Assembly: GCA_008638375.1 (NCBI GenBank)
Contig: CM018051.1
Coordinates: 30,822,740-30,886,739, forward strand
Source of the DNA: Nyssa sinensis
Lineage: Eukaryota; Streptophyta; Magnoliopsida; Cornales; Nyssaceae
Reading direction: 5' to 3'
Length of the DNA stretch: 64,000 bases
The notes under the pieces were generated by a model that was given only the letters and a program-made list of their open reading frames with translations, made no database searches and was not told the DNA's origin. Shown here one piece after another: positions 12,412 to 25,407 of this stretch. The position numbers and the translations under genes were made by a program. Numbering within the stretch: position 1 is the first letter of the stretch; each line of letters starts with the position of its first letter.

Positions 12412-12702
12412 GATGGTAGAAGAATCAGTAGATAGTTTTTCTTTTCAACTGTTTGTAAAGGTAGTAACTTCATTCCCTTCTCTTTTTACTTGCTGCATTA
12501 TTATTTTATTTATTTATTTGTTTTTTTTTTTTTGTGTTGCATTTTATTTATTTATTTGTTTGTTTGTTATCTTGCATGCATAATAGGTATAGGGACGCAT
12601 TAGGTCGATTTGCTTATAGGCCTGTGTTAGACTCAGATTTAGAGTCTAATTTTTCTTGTTTTTCTAATTTTTTTGTTTGATAATTCTTCTAATTCTGAAA
12701 AT

Positions 12703-14127
12703 ATGAGTGAACACGAGGATGAACCTACTAGGACCCTTCAGGATTATCTCCACCCTACACGCACAACCACACCATCATGCATCATGTTTCCACCCAATGC
12801 TCCTCAAATTGATGTTAAAACGGGGGTGATACAATTACTCCCTACATTTCATGGTTTGGAAAATGAAAATCCATATGTGCACATTAGGGAGTTTGAAGAG
12901 GTAGTTGCGACTTTCCATAGTCAAAATGCAACGAATGGCATTGTGAGACTTAAGTTCTTTCCTTTCTCTTTGAAGGATCAAGCTAAGAGTTGGCTATACT
13001 CACTGAGACCACGGTCAATTGGATTGTGGAATGAGATGACTTAGATTTTCTTTACTAAATACTTTCCCCAACATAAGACCAATGCTTTAAAAAGACAGAT
13101 TTTCACCTTTGCACAAAAGGACAGTGAGACTTTGTATCAGTCTTGGGAGAGATTTAAAGAGTTATTAAGTATGTGCCCTCACCATGGGTATGAGAGTTGG
13201 CGTCTAGTGAGTTATTTCTATGAGGGACTTACACCTAGAGAGTGCCAATTTGTAGAGATGATGTGTAATGGTGAGTTTTTGCAGAAAGATCCTAATGAGG
13301 CCATAGAGTACCTTAATGAGCTTGCTGAAAAAACTCACACTTGGACAGGACCTAGTGCTCTTGAGAGCACAAATAGGTCACAACCTATAGGGAACCAAAA
13401 TAGTGGGGGAATTTACCATATTAGGGAGGAGGACAACTTGAAGGCTAAAGTGGAGATACTCACTAGGGAGTTAGAGATGTTAAAGGCTAGGGACTTAAAG
13501 CCAACACACTTGTCTAATCATGCAGATTATTTTAGACCATGTTTGGTGCGTGGCGGGGTAGATCACCTCGCCCAAGAGTGTCCCACATTAGTTGAGATGA
13601 GAGGGATGTATGATGAACAATGTAATACCTTAGGTATGTACAAGAAGCCTTTCATACCCTTCTCTGAGACCTACAATCTGGGGTGGCGCAATCACCCCAA
13701 TTTTAGTTGGAAGTCTGAAAACCAGCCACCTGCACAGCCCCCTAGATCATACCCTGCACCATATCATGCATCTACATCTTCTAGAAATTCTTTAGAAGAC
13801 ACTTTGCATGCTTTTATTGAAGCACAGGGTAAGACTAACCAAAAGTTTGAATCTTTGATTATGCAGGTTGTGGAAGAAAACAAGGAGATAAAGAGCCAAG
13901 TGTCCAAATTGATGAGCTCTTTGAGTGTAAATGAGCGAGGTAAATTCCCTTCTCAAGCTCAGTCCACACCCCATGGTCAACACATGGTGCAAAAAAATTT
14001 GAAGGATGTGAACGCCAGTGTGACTCGAAGTGGTAAGTCCTTACACATCCCAACAATGCACAAATCAGAGGTATGGAAAAGGATCAAGATAATAGTAATG
14101 TCGAGCTGCCCAAGGAATCAGAGGTGA
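12703..14127 (+). pseudogene. gag: Athila gag, broken by a stop and a frameshift
   Basis: Capsid/nucleocapsid protein of the Athila element. The first ATG is at 12703; an upstream in-frame TTG at 12673 is a less likely start. Visible parts are an acidic N-terminus, the retrotransposon gag core (residues about 45-170, with FPFSLKDQAKSW and YFPQHKT) and a C-terminal region with charged helices (ELEMLKARD) and an IEAQGKTNQKFE-type coiled coil. A single in-frame TAG (13042-13044), where a glutamine codon CAG is expected, splits the frame. The same frame reads on to 14127, after which protease lies in another frame, so a 1- or 2-base indel sits near 14070. In this lineage gag and pol are normally one long frame. 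Confidence 0.9.
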
Positions 14128-14287
14128 CAAAGAGCCCTGTTAAGGTACCATTCCCTCAAGCTTTAAAACCAAGCACACTTTGGATCCTAACAATGAAATC
14201 TTAGAGAATCTCAGGCAGGTAAAAATCAATCTTCCTCTTTTGCATGTGATTAAATGAGTTCCTACTTATGCAAAAGTTCTTAAAGAT

Positions 14288-14665
14288 TTGTGCACAGTTA
14301 AGAGGAAGCACCATGTGAAGAAGACATCATTCCTGACAGAGCAAGTTAGTGCTCTAATTGAGCAAAGGATTCCTCCCAAGTACAAGGATCTTGGTTGTCC
14401 AACCATTGCCTACAGCATTGGAAATCATAAGTTTGGGCAAGCTTTGCTTGATTTAGGAGCTAGTGTGAATTTAATGCCTTATTCTATTTATTTGCAGATG
14501 GGGTTGGGAGAGATCAAACCAACTTCTGTGGTATTGCAATTGGCTGACCATTCAGTCAGAGCCCCACGGGGTGTGGTAGAGGATGTTCTGATTCAAGTTG
14601 ATAAATTTTATTACCCTGTTGATTTCATAATCCTTGACACTAACTCTGTTGTTGATTCTACCTAA
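14288..14665 (+). pseudogene. Athila aspartic protease region
   Basis: Polyprotein-processing protease. The diagnostic stretch GQALLDLGASVNLMP contains the DLGAS form of the catalytic D-(T/S)-G-(A/S) loop typical of Athila. It is followed by LQLADHSVRAPRGVVEDVL and FYYPVDFIILD, both characteristic of this lineage. The frame closes with TAA in place of a methionine-like position, then continues in the same frame through 14666-15082 with further stops near 14821 and 15047. Those bases encode the degenerate linker to reverse transcriptase. Confidence 0.9.
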
Positions 14666-15082
14666 AAAATTCCTTTGATTTTAGGTAGGCCTTTCCTTGC
14701 CACTGCTAATGCTCTTACTAATTACAGGAATGGGCTCATGAAGCTGTCTTTTGGGAACATGACTCTCGAGGTGAATATATTCCATATTTCAAAACAGCCA
14801 GAAGAGGAGGACGAGTGCCACTAGACGTACATGATCGATTCACTCGTTGATTCACTCATTGATAGGAGAGTTCCTCCAACTCATGATTTTGATCCCCTTG
14901 AGCATTTTCTTGTTAATTCTGAGTTTGATTATATTACTGATCCATCTGATGTGGTTGATATTTGTGCTATTTTTGACAGGACTCAAGATTATGGAGCACG
15001 GGCATGGCAATCGAAGTTTGAAGAGTTGCCTACAAAAAGGGAAGAGTAGACTCCTTCAAGTGTTGAACCACCAAAAGTTGAA

Positions 15083-16507
15083 TTGAAGCCTTTGCCTAAG
15101 GGTTTAAAGCATGCTTTCCTTGGTCCAGGTGATACTTTTCCTGTTATTATCTCATCTGAATTGTCTGAGCCCCAAAGTGAGAAATTAATTCAGACCCTAA
15201 AGAAGCATAGGTCAGCCATAGGTTGGAGCATAGCTGATATAAAAGGTGTTAGTCCCCTGATCTGTTCTCATAAAATCAATTTGAAGGAAGGAACTAGCCC
15301 TCGTAGAGACCCCCAGCGTAGGCTTAATCCCATTATGAAAGAAGTGGTGAAAAATAAAGTGTTGAAATTATTAGATGCAAGAATCATATATCATGTTGCT
15401 GATAGTAAATGGGTTAGTCCTACACAGGTTGTCCCTAAAAAGTCAGGTGTTACTGTGGTAAAAAATGACCTAGGAGAGTTAGTCCCTACAAAACTTATGA
15501 CTGGATGGCGGATGTGCATTGATTATAGAAAATTGAATGCTGCCACCCGAAAAGACCACTTTCCTCTTCTTTTTTTTGATCAAATTCTTGAGCGTGTGGC
15601 TGGTCATCCCTTTTATTGTTTCTTAGATGGTTATTCTGGTTATTATCAAATTGAAATTGCATTAGAAGACCAGGATAAAACCACTTTCACTTGTCCTTTT
15701 GGTACTTATTCGTTTCGTAGAATGCCATTTGGATTATGTAATGCACCTGCTACTTTTCAACGTTGCATGATGAGTATTTTTAGTGATATGGTTGAAAATT
15801 GCATGGAAGTGTTTATGGATGACGTGACTGTGTTTGGATATTCTTTTAATGCATGCTTATTGAATTTAGAGAAAGTGTTGACTCGTTGTGAGGAGAAGGA
15901 CTTGGTTTTGAATTGGGAAAAATGTCATTTTATGGTACCTTCAGGTATTGTCTTATGGCATATTATTTCTTCTAGGGGGATAGAGGTTAATCAATCTAAG
16001 ATTGAATTAATCTCTAAATTGCCTACACCTAGGACAGTCAAGGATGTGAGATCCTTTCTTGGTCATGCAGGCTTTTATAAAAGGTTCATACAAAATTTTT
16101 TCAGCATATCTAGACCATTATGTGACCTCCTAGCTAAACATGCCCCATTTGAGTGGACACAAACGTGTCAAGAGGCCTTTAAAACGCTAATTGGCAAGCT
16201 GACCTCAGCACCCATAATGCAGGCACCTGATTGGACTTTGCCTTTTGAGATTATGTGTGATGCCAGTGATTATGCTGTAGGTGCTGTTCTTGGACAGCGA
16301 AGGGAGAGGAAGCCCTATGTCATTTACTATGCTAGTAGAACTTTAAATAGTGCTCAGATGAATTACTCTACTACTGAAAAAGAGTTGCTAGCTGTAGTAT
16401 TTGCTTTGGATAAGTTTCATGCTTATTTAATTGGTTCTCCTATTCTTATTTTCACAGATCATGTAGCCTTTAAGTACCTTCTCACAAAGAAGGATGCTAA
16501 GGCGTGA
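15083..16507 (+). pseudogene. pol: Athila reverse transcriptase and RNase H
   Basis: Long open stretch (474 codons) inside the decayed pol. RT motifs appear in order: WVSPTQVVPKKSG, GWRMCIDYRKLNAATRKDHFPL, FLDGYSGYYQI, TFTCPFGTYSFRRMPFGLCNAPATF, the catalytic FMDD (the YxDD box), LVLNWEKCHFMV and the connection domain RSFLGHAGFYKRFI. RNase H follows with DASDYAVGAVLGQ, TEKELLAVVFA and FTDHVAFKYL, which hold its D, E and D. The frame ends at a TGA where CGA (arginine) is expected; RNase H continues beyond it as ADHLLRL. Apart from this stop the domain looks complete. Confidence 0.95.
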
Positions 16508-16528
16508 CTAATACGATGGATTTTACTT

Positions 16529-17977
16529 TTGCAGGAATTTGACATCACCATCAAAGACAAGAAAGGAGTGGAGAATGTCGTGGCTGACCATCTTCTGAGA
16601 CTCACATTTGAGGACACTTCTGACCACCTGCCAATCAGGGATGATTTTTCTGATGAGCATTTACTTTCTATTACTTCTTTACCATGGTTTGCTCATATTG
16701 TGAATTATTTGGTTGCAGGTGAGATACCAGTGGATTGGAGCGCTCAGGATAAGAGGAAGTTCCTAACTGAGGTACGTAATTTCTATTGGGATGACCCTTT
16801 TCTTTTCAAATACTGCCCTGACCAAATTTTAAGGCGTTGCATTCTTGATGAGAGATTACTAGTGTTTTAGAATTTTGTCACACCCAAGCTTGTGGGGGCC
16901 ACTTTTCAATGAAGAAAACTGCTGCAAAAATTTTTGCAGTGTGGATTTTATTGGCCTACCTTGTTTAAGGACGTTAACATCTATTGTCGCTCATGTGAAC
17001 AATGTCAAAAGTTAGGAGTTATGACCCATCGTAATATGATGCCCTTAAACCCAATTTTAGTGATTGAAATTTTTGATTGTTGGGGCATTGATTTCATGGG
17101 ACCATTTCCTCCCTCCTTTGGAAATCTATATATTATTGTGGCAATAGATTATGTATCAAAATGGGAAGAGGCAGCAGCTTGCAGGAATAATAATAATACG
17201 ACGGCGATTAAATTTCTCAAAGAGAATGTGTTGTCTAGGTTTGGTACACCACGTGCTATCATTAGTGACCGAGGCACACATTTTTGCAACCGTTCTTTTG
17301 AGGCCTTGATGAAAAAATATGGGGTGGTACATAAAATCTCTATTGCTTATCATCCCCGGACCAGTGGACATGTAAAACTTGCAAACAGGGAAATTAAACA
17401 AATTTTAGAAAAAACGGTCAACCTGGATCACAAAGATTGGTGTTTGAGATTAGTTGATGCACTTTGGGTTTACCGTACAGCTTTCAAAACTCCCTTAGGC
17501 ATGTCACCTTATAGGCTTGTTTTTGGAAAGCCTTGTCACTTACTTGTGGAGCTCGAGCATTGAGCTTATTGGGCCATCAAGCATTTTAATTTTGACATAG
17601 GAGAAGCAGGTAAGCTAAGAAAATTGCAATTGACCGAGTTAGAGGAATTGAGAAATGATGCTTATGAGAACTCTAGAATCTATAAGGCTAAAATGAAAGC
17701 GTTTCATGATAAAAATATTTTAAGAAAAACTTTTAAGCCTAATGATCGAGTATTCTTATATGATTCTAGACTCCATAAGCACTTAGGAAAACTCAGGTCT
17801 AGATGGATAGGCCCCTTTATAGTGAAGAATGTTTTTGAAAATGGGGTAGTCGAAATAGAGGAACCTAAGGATGGTTGGGTTTTTAAAGTAAATGGTCAGC
17901 GCCTTAAAGTTTTAATTAATAGGCAAGTTTCGGAAGTGGAAGACATTCCACTTATGGACCCAGTCTATCACCCTTGA
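16529..17977 (+). pseudogene. End of RNase H and integrase of Athila
   Basis: Same frame as RT. It starts with the RNase H tail (VENVVADHLLRL) and runs into integrase: a zinc-finger pair of cysteines (CRSCEQC, about 16993), core motifs GIDFMGPF (first D) and IISDRGTHF (second D), and the third catalytic region [11 protein letters not shown]. There the expected glutamate is a lysine, so this integrase would be inactive. The C-terminal domain reads RWIGPFIVKNVFENG. Nonsense codons lie at 16868 (TAG), near 16910, and at 17561 (TGA, before AYWAIK). No chromodomain follows. Confidence 0.95.
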
Positions 17978-19613
17978 TCACGCCATGCAGGTATGTTTAT
18001 ATTTTATTTTATTTTATTTTGTTTTTGTTTTCTTTTATTTTCGTTCTTTTTTTTTTATTTGCTGCTATTTTTTTTGCTTTATTTTTATTTGCAGGTTAAT
18101 TTCATTTTGTCAGTTCAGATTGCCATTTTTGGTGCTTAGCGAGCTATCCACATCACATATCAAGTGTACTCTCTCCTTTTCAGTACCCTCCATTCAATTT
18201 TGATTGTTAAACATTGAGGACAATGTTTCATTTAAGTTGGGGGGTGGTGGTGCAAATTCAACATTTAAAATTCATGTGTCCAATTTTTTTTTTTAAAATT
18301 TGCATCACATGTGCATATTTTTCACATGAGTACTCATTCTCATTCATAACCATTTTCATGAATTCACCGAATCCACCATAATCATTTTGCTGAGGCATTC
18401 ATAGAACTTTTAATGCACGTATCTAAACTTTGTGGTAAGATGGTGGTTTGACACATGTAGCTAGAGAACTCTTTTGCTTAAGTATTCATGTGAGTTTTGG
18501 AGAGAATTGAGAGCCTACAAATGCAGGAAATTGTGATAAGCTTTCATTGATCTGTTGAATTGAACACTTCTTTTGAAAATATCATTACATGGTTGGTAGT
18601 ATGATGGCAGATATACTTGGGATATGACGAAGGTTAACTTAGGATTAATGTTTGAGCCTTCCAAGCTAGCTCTTCTCATCATAGACACTTAGTAGCCAAC
18701 TTTGAGCCAACAAACACATATAGTTTTTTTCATATGCCCACATCATCCATACCTCTCCACATTGGAGTATAGCCTATACCTTGATTTTCCTACCCTTTTT
18801 GCTTCTAAGTGTGTACTAGGTGTGGAATTGGCATTACTTTTCTTTCGTGTTGAATTAGAAAAAGAAGCAAAAGAAAAAAGAAAGAGTACAAGTGCAGAGT
18901 GTTCAATTGAGTGAGCATCAAAGTCAATGTGCAAAAAAAAAAAAAAATAAAATAAAAAATTGAAAAAAAAAAAGAGAAAGGAAGAAGAAGAAGAAGGAGA
19001 AATATTGTTATTTAGTGATCTGAAAAGTTGAAGAGTACATTAAGTGAGAAGTTTGGTTTGCTATGATTCTTAATGAAATTCTCTAAGTATGTATTTGGAA
19101 GTTTTTGAATCCTTTTTATCCTTTTCTTTATATAGCCACTAACCTGAGCCACGTTACAACCTTTTTTATGTTGATTGTTCTGATCCTAAGTAAGCATGTG
19201 GAAAGAGTGGTGGAAGTCTCATTTGTTAGTGCTCCTATCATAAGATCAATATTTGCTTGTTGCTTGTACATAATTGCCTAATTTTTCGTTGAGCATTGAG
19301 CGTGTACACCCCTTGTCAACTCTATAGAGAGAACCCTTACATGAAACACTTTTATACCCATGAGATATGGAGTTGAGCCTTTTGCTTGAGATGTTCTTGA
19401 TGTTGCATGTGTCATGGTTTGTGGTTAGATGGATATGGTTTGGAACACACACACACTCTGTGAATTGCTATAAGTGGATTGATTGTTATAGAGTTCTTGA
19501 ATTCCTGAAATTGCTTTAATATGCGAATCTGAAAAGTGTGATTAGATGCCTTCTGTGTGTGATCTTCTTTAGTCTCTTTTGCCATTTTCTGCATAGAAAT
19601 TGCTAGGGACTCG
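17978..19613 (+). other. Non-coding region between integrase and the 3' PPT (env position)
   Basis: Some Athila elements carry an env-like frame here; I see none, only short frames. A first PPT-like stretch, taagttggggggtggtgg, lies at 18233-18250, soon after integrase. A/G-rich runs lie at 18930-19000. Two PPT-like tracts, one just after pol and one at the LTR, are familiar in this lineage. Confidence 0.7.
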
Positions 19614-19634
19614 CAATGAGCAAGTTGGGGGGTG
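19614..19634 (+). promoter_or_regulatory. Polypurine tract of the Athila element
   Basis: The G-rich tract aagttggggggtg lies directly before the 3' LTR start TGATGAG and would prime plus-strand synthesis. Confidence 0.8.
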
Positions 19635-20892
19635 TGATGAGTGCGCAAAAGTGCACTCTCAATACCCTATTATTAGATTAAATTGCTAGAATGTGAATAG
19701 AAATGTTGGATTATAGTTGATATTATTTAATTTAATTTCTATTCACAGTGAAATATGTTTGAGCGTTATTTTATGATATTTTAAATCTCAAATATTGCAT
19801 TAATTGTTGGTCCTGTTTTGGAGGTTGCAGCTAAAGATCAAGAAAGAAAGCTGAAGAAAAAAGAAGAAGAAAAGAAACCAAGCAGTGCGGCTGTGAAGGC
19901 GCCAAGGCGCAGTGCAGTGGGGCCCATGATGGCTTGGAAAGAGGACTGGTCTTGAGGGTTTTAGTAGGCTGAGGCGCTGAATCAAGAAGCGCGGGGCCCA
20001 AGTGCGTTGGAGGACTGACCAAGAAAAGAAAAAAAGAAGAAAAACCTAAAGGAGAGCAGTGTGGCTGAACAAGGAGAACAGAGAAAAGGACAGAGGTCCT
20101 GCGGCTGCGTAAAGGAGAAGAAGCCACAGCCTATTCATGGCACAGTTTTTCTACACGAAATTTATGTTGTCCGTCCTGTATATGGGTAACTAAGTTTCTG
20201 AGTAGGGTTAGGGATGAACTTGCACCATAGATGGTTATTTTTAATTATTTTTTGATTCATGTACGTGATTTTCATTTATTAAATTCTTTGGTTGTCATTT
20301 TCAATTTATTGTTGGGTTTTATTCTTCGAATAATTAAAGGGTTTAGTCTGTTTATAGATTCAGTCATGCTTTTTCTATTGAATAGATTAATGTTTTGATT
20401 ATTTTTGGAACAATTAATTATTTATATTGATTTAATTCTTTGCTGCAATATTGCTCATTGGTATATTGTCGTCGTTGAGTTTTCTCAATGTGAATAATAA
20501 TTTGCGTGATTTAAAAGTGATGGATGATTTTTCAAAGGGTTACATTTGGTTTAATTTTGATTCATAATTTTATATCTTCCGATTGAGCTTTTTTGTAATT
20601 AAATTCTCAGTTGAGTTATCAGTGAATTAAAAATAATTAAAATACCAGATATGTGCAAGGGATTCTCGACACTCTACTATTCGTTAAATTTAAGTAATTT
20701 GTCTGTTAATCACTTTATTTAATTTTAATTTGCATTCAAAATCACTTTTTATATTTTTATTTTCTCGTTAATCGTTTAATATTTTCTTTAGTTTCAAAAA
20801 TTCTTTCTGTTATTTTTTTAATTTTGTCTCCCTGTGGAATCGATATCCCAAAGCTACACTACAACTATCGCGTTATTCTTTGGGTGTAATCT
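19635..20892 (+). repeat. 3' LTR of the Athila element
   Basis: Matches the 5' LTR from TGATGAGTGCG to tgggtgtaatc(t), with scattered substitutions and a few small indels. The last base pair is CT rather than CA. The duplication AGACC follows. Confidence 0.95.
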
Positions 20893-23800
20893 AGACCAAA
20901 ACAAAAGAAACCCTAAAGGTTTTGGCTCAAAAATGTGCATGAACGATTGATTTACAGGTTCTTAGTATCAAGACTTAGACCAAGCACCTGAGCTCAATTC
21001 GAGTCTCTAAATCAATGCAAAAATATACCTTAGGGTTTTAGGGAACTTTTAGAAAAGAAAACAAAGGAAATAGGTTCTTAAAATATCACGAAACTGGGCT
21101 GCAAAAGCTAGGGTTTTGAGAGGAACAGTGTCGACCTCGTTGGGGAAGATGACACTGGTCGAGTCAACAATAGATTGGATTATGGGTTCGGGTTATATCC
21201 AGGTCCAAGGGGTTGTGGGTTTAGTGAAACGGTGACATATGAGGATCGAATTTTTTTAATTTAAAAACCTGAATTGACCTTGTTTGGATACGAGAATAAG
21301 AAATTAAAATCAGGAAATGAGGCTACCCTAAACACGGATAAGACGAATAGTAGAGACATGTTATCCTGGTTCACTAAAGGGTATTGAACCAGCTAGTTCG
21401 CAGGACTCCTAAATCAGTCTAGGGTTTTATGGTATAAACCCACTGGTTCATTAATTTAATTTAAATAAAATAAACCAGAACTATGGTTATTTACGATTTG
21501 ACCCCAAAACTTTGAAAAATTCTGTTTTGGCCCAAATTTTGAGAATTTAATGCATATATATATCCCTGAAAAAATAATTAAATAATTATTTTAATTATTT
21601 TATAAATAGGGTAAAATAACTATTTTACCCTTGGGCCATAAATTAAGCAAATAAAGTCCAAATTGAGATCCGGAAAAGACTATTTTAACATTTTTGGGCA
21701 TTCTGGACACAATGAAAATGTCAGATTGGACATATGGGGACTCCGGGGTGGTCCCACCATGAGATGCAAAATTACCAAAATGTCCTAAAGTAATACAAAG
21801 CCCAAATGAAGTCCAAATTAAACATGTGAATAGTGTATTTTAACTATTTTGGATATTCTAAGACTAATGGTGAGGTCCGTTTTGTGAGATGGGACCCCAA
21901 AAAATAAAGACACGTAAAGGGGTAAAATTACCATTTTGCCCCCAGTGCCCTTAAGCCAAATCAAAATTCGAGAGGGTCTAAATTGACTTTCTATGACATT
22001 CCAGACTCAATGGTGAGGTCCATTTTATGAGACAGGGTCCTGAAAAATAAAGATATGTAAAAGTGTAAAATGACCGTTTTACCCTTTTTAGCACAGATGT
22101 CCAAATTGAATTCTGTGAAAGCCTAAACCGACTTTCTTCGACGTTCCGGACTCAATGGTAGAGTCTATTTGACCAAAAGAAGTACTTAAAATAAAGAAAC
22201 ATAAAATTTGATGAATAAGATAAGTCAAGGGGCTATAAACTAGAACATTGCCTGATGTAATGAACTAAGTAGTAAGATTCGTATTTTGAATAAAATATGG
22301 AAAGACACGACACGTAAACATATGAAGTAAATAAATTAAACTTAAAATTAATGGAGCTACCAGAAGAGTATAAATAAATTTAATTCCTAACACATTTAAT
22401 TGTGTCGTAGGTTAAGAGTACGAGTTGCATTAAGTACATATGAAAATTATGAAATGCTCATAAATTGTTTTAGGATTTAATACAATCCAAGCTTAAGTTA
22501 AGAAGCATCAATAGGTGATGTTGCAGTAAATGTGAAGTTAATGAGACTATTCATGAATTGTTCCTAGGAACTATAGAGAAAGTGAGAAAGCGCATTATTA
22601 GCACTGACCCTAAGGACCGAGGTGAGTAACCTTGTGTTTGAAGTGGAGATTTAACTCCACGGATTTTGAATAAAGTTTTAAGTTCAAAAGATATGAGTAT
22701 TTGAATTTCAAATTCAACATTTACATGATTTAAGTTTTTAAAGTATTTATGTTCTTATAAACCCTATCATGACATGCTCAGTCAATGGTTTCTATCACAG
22801 TTTTCCTTAAAATGTTTCAACGTGTCTAAGTTTTAAAATGACAGATATTGTTCAATTATTCTGAAATTCGTATTCCAAGTATATGAAGGTTTATCACGAA
22901 GTCATGAACGTTATGTTTTAAATTGCTCACAAAAAATATCTATTAGACATACTCATGTGTTAAATGTATTTTAAATGCAAGATAAATGGTGCATAAGCAC
23001 ATAGACAGGATTTTGGGTTTTTCGGAACTCAATTGCCCTGTAAAATAGGCAGGATTTTAGGTTATTCGGAATTCAATTGCCTTGTAAAATGCCAGGTAGC
23101 AGGATATAATCCCCCAGACATGAGATATCTCGAGAAACCCCATCTGTTTTCTTAGGGAGTGAGTCTTACCTACCTTTTAGGGACCAGGAAGATGATCCTG
23201 GTCGGTTTAGTTGGGTTATCTCCACGTATAAGTAAAATGGGAGTCTAGTTCGAAATGGATTCCACTAATGAAAGTGATAAGATGTTATGTTTGAAAATGG
23301 AAGCAGGTTTTACCTTCATTTTCACTATGCATGTTATATGTTTTGAATTTCATATGTATAAGTTTAGCTTGAATACTTTAAATGTTTCAAAGCTACATGT
23401 TTTAAGGAATGCACATATTCTGTGTTCAAAGTATACGAGCAATTGGTAGCGATTGTTTTATAAACTCTCATGTGCTAAACCACTGCCAATTGAAACCCTA
23501 TGACAAGTACTGGAATTACTCACAAGCTTAGATTAGCTTACTGGATTTTTATCCAATCCCCCCTTTCAGGTGATTGACAGTAGTCTTGATTGAGGATGAT
23601 GAGGATGAGTCTAGCTGTCTTTGGAAGAAATGTTTAAGTAGTTCTTTTGTTTAAACAATATGAACTTTAAGTATTAACTTTTGTATTAGTAAAGCGGTAC
23701 ACTGTTATATATAAGCCCCACAGGGCAATAAAATATGATTAATCATAAAGTCTTTAAGATTCTTATTATACTCTGAATGTTAAATCATGTGTACCATTAT

Positions 23801-24004
23801 GAATAGTGGCAGTACCGGGCGGATGTACGTAAATTAAAACTAAAAAAAGAAAAGAAAAAGTTTTTCACACTTCCGCAAACACAAGTCGCATTCCTGCCTG
23901 ATACCGCTGCTTATGTGAGCCTTCGCCCTAAGGTCCCCGGACCTAAGGGTGGCGGTTATGATTCGGGAATCAGCACAGGGTGGGTTTCGGGTCGTGATAG
24001 TGGT

Positions 24005-25407
24005 GCCTGATTGAGAAAGCAATACTAAGAAACTGTGGTAAGTAACTCTTATGCTTTAATATGGGTTATTCCCAGCCAGTCACAGTTATTTTCATATGCT
24101 CCCAAATTTGTACTCTATATCCTACCTATTGTACTTGATTCTTCGATTTGATGCCAATTGACTTGTGATCAATTATTCATGCTTGTACTTCGAAATTGAC
24201 TTGCTTGCCTATATCTTTTGTGATCTTGATTTGCTGATACTTGAGCCTATCTATACTATCCTGTATACCATGTCAATATCTTGTATCATATCTTGTTGAT
24301 GGAAATCTTATTGATCCATACACTTATGTCTCGTTGATTGAGATTTTGGCTATTTCACATGATTGTACATCCTGTGTGGAAACTTAATGATCATGATATT
24401 CGGTATATGCCCGGGGTTGTGCTCAGTCACAACGGCCCATCTATTCTCAAATGTGGGGTGGACCCTTTGGGGTCTGTTATGTCCTTCAGGGCCTGTAGTA
24501 AAAGAGCTCTGGCTCTATTCAGTAAGCCCGAGGAACTAGGCAAATCCGAATATACGTGTTTTGGGGGTATGTCGGGCCCCATTTTGTTTACGCATCTATT
24601 TTGTTAGAACTCGATGACGATATTTTTGCATTGTTGGATGATCATAGTTTTACCCTGTGAATGATCATATTATTGCAATCATGTTATACTTTACTCGATG
24701 ATGATATATCTTTGGTACTCGTTGGAGGATCATGTTCTATGCAAGCATGTTGTACTTTTGATTGGCTAACGTTTTGTATATGGCAGCGATTCATCATGAT
24801 AGGCTAGATCCCAATTTTGATTGATCTTGTCATTGCCTTCTTGTATCATATTGTGGGATATGCCTCTATTTGGACCCTCGGTCATTATTGTTGTACCTCA
24901 GTGATTGGCTATATTTATACAAGATATCTTTTTCTTAGCTATCTATTATCTCTTTCTTGTATCATTCTTGTGAACTTATCCTAACCCATGGCAAAGCTAG
25001 GAAATTACTTACTGGGCTTCGTTAGCTCACCCCTCCCTTATTTTTTCAGGACAACAGGAAGTAGGAGGACCCTCAAGCACTCCGAAGGTTTAGACGCCTA
25101 CTAGCCACTAGTAGCTCTTTTTGGTGAGTTTTGAGTTAAGTTAAATACTGAAAGGTCTTAATATCTCCCATGTCACCACGGTCCTATCAGTTTGTGTTTT
25201 TAAAGGATCTATACTTAAAAACACTTATGTTCTTTTGGCATGTATTAAATGACAACCTGACTATGCTACCAGTTTTACTGATGTCTATAAAATGTTTTGT
25301 TAAAACTTTACTTAGTATTTCAGATCCTTTTGACTAGGAATGGCCTACGGGCCGCAGACTCGGTCACGGGCCCCTGATCCGCATAGGGTGGGTTTTGGGT
25401 CTTGATA
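24005..25407 (+). mobile_element. Right part and 3' end of the outer LTR (copy 3)
   Basis: Continuation of 9060-10028 after the GTGGT duplication. It contains a donor-like CTGTG/GTAAGTAAC (intron from 24038), the core aaattacttactgggctt (25002-25019), an acceptor TTTTTTCAG (ends 25049) and 358 nt to the end ggttttgggtcttgata. The terminus carries the ccgcatagggtgggtttt motif found inverted at the starts of other LTRs here (for example 40799 and 55768). The next bases begin the VPS55 fragment, so this LTR lies against the gene-fragment island. Confidence 0.6.

Larger units (their letters stand above)
11127..20892 (+). mobile_element. Athila-lineage Ty3/gypsy retrotransposon with both LTRs (9766 bp)
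   Basis: A complete element by structure. Two LTRs of about 1.26 kb differ by only a few percent by eye, so the insertion is fairly young. There is a tRNA-Asp-type PBS, gag-protease-RT-RNase H-integrase in Athila order, and a G-rich PPT before the 3' LTR. The 5-bp duplication is GGACC (11122-11126) against AGACC (20893-20897), one mismatch. It is coding-dead. gag has one in-frame TAG and a frameshift near 14070. The whole pol (14288-17977) stays in one frame but has at least six nonsense codons. The 3' LTR end reads CT instead of CA. There is no chromodomain, as expected for Athila. Confidence 0.95.
10029..23999 (+). mobile_element. Long LTR copy 2, split by the Athila element (TSD GTGGT)
   Basis: Starts TGTAACACCC and ends gggtcgtgata, where the terminal CA has become TA. 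It is flanked by an exact 5-bp duplication GTGGT (10024-10028 and 24000-24004). Without the nested Athila element (11127-20892 plus 5 bp) it is about 4.2 kb, with no PBS or pol of its own, so I read it as a solo LTR. From 21400 onward it matches 60420-62544 in order. Shared parts are a TATA-like ttttataaatag (21601), three ggtgaggtcc modules (21866, 22009, 22154), a donor-like CGAG/GTGAGTAAC (intron from 22622), the core aattactcac (23514), an acceptor CCCTTTCAG (ends 23569) and 430 nt to the end. Confidence 0.75.

Noticed and set aside
24002..24020. tggtgcctga after the LTR end at 23999 as a primer binding site
   Set aside because: The GTGGT there is the target duplication of the LTR at 10029-23999, and the following sequence is the continuing outer LTR.
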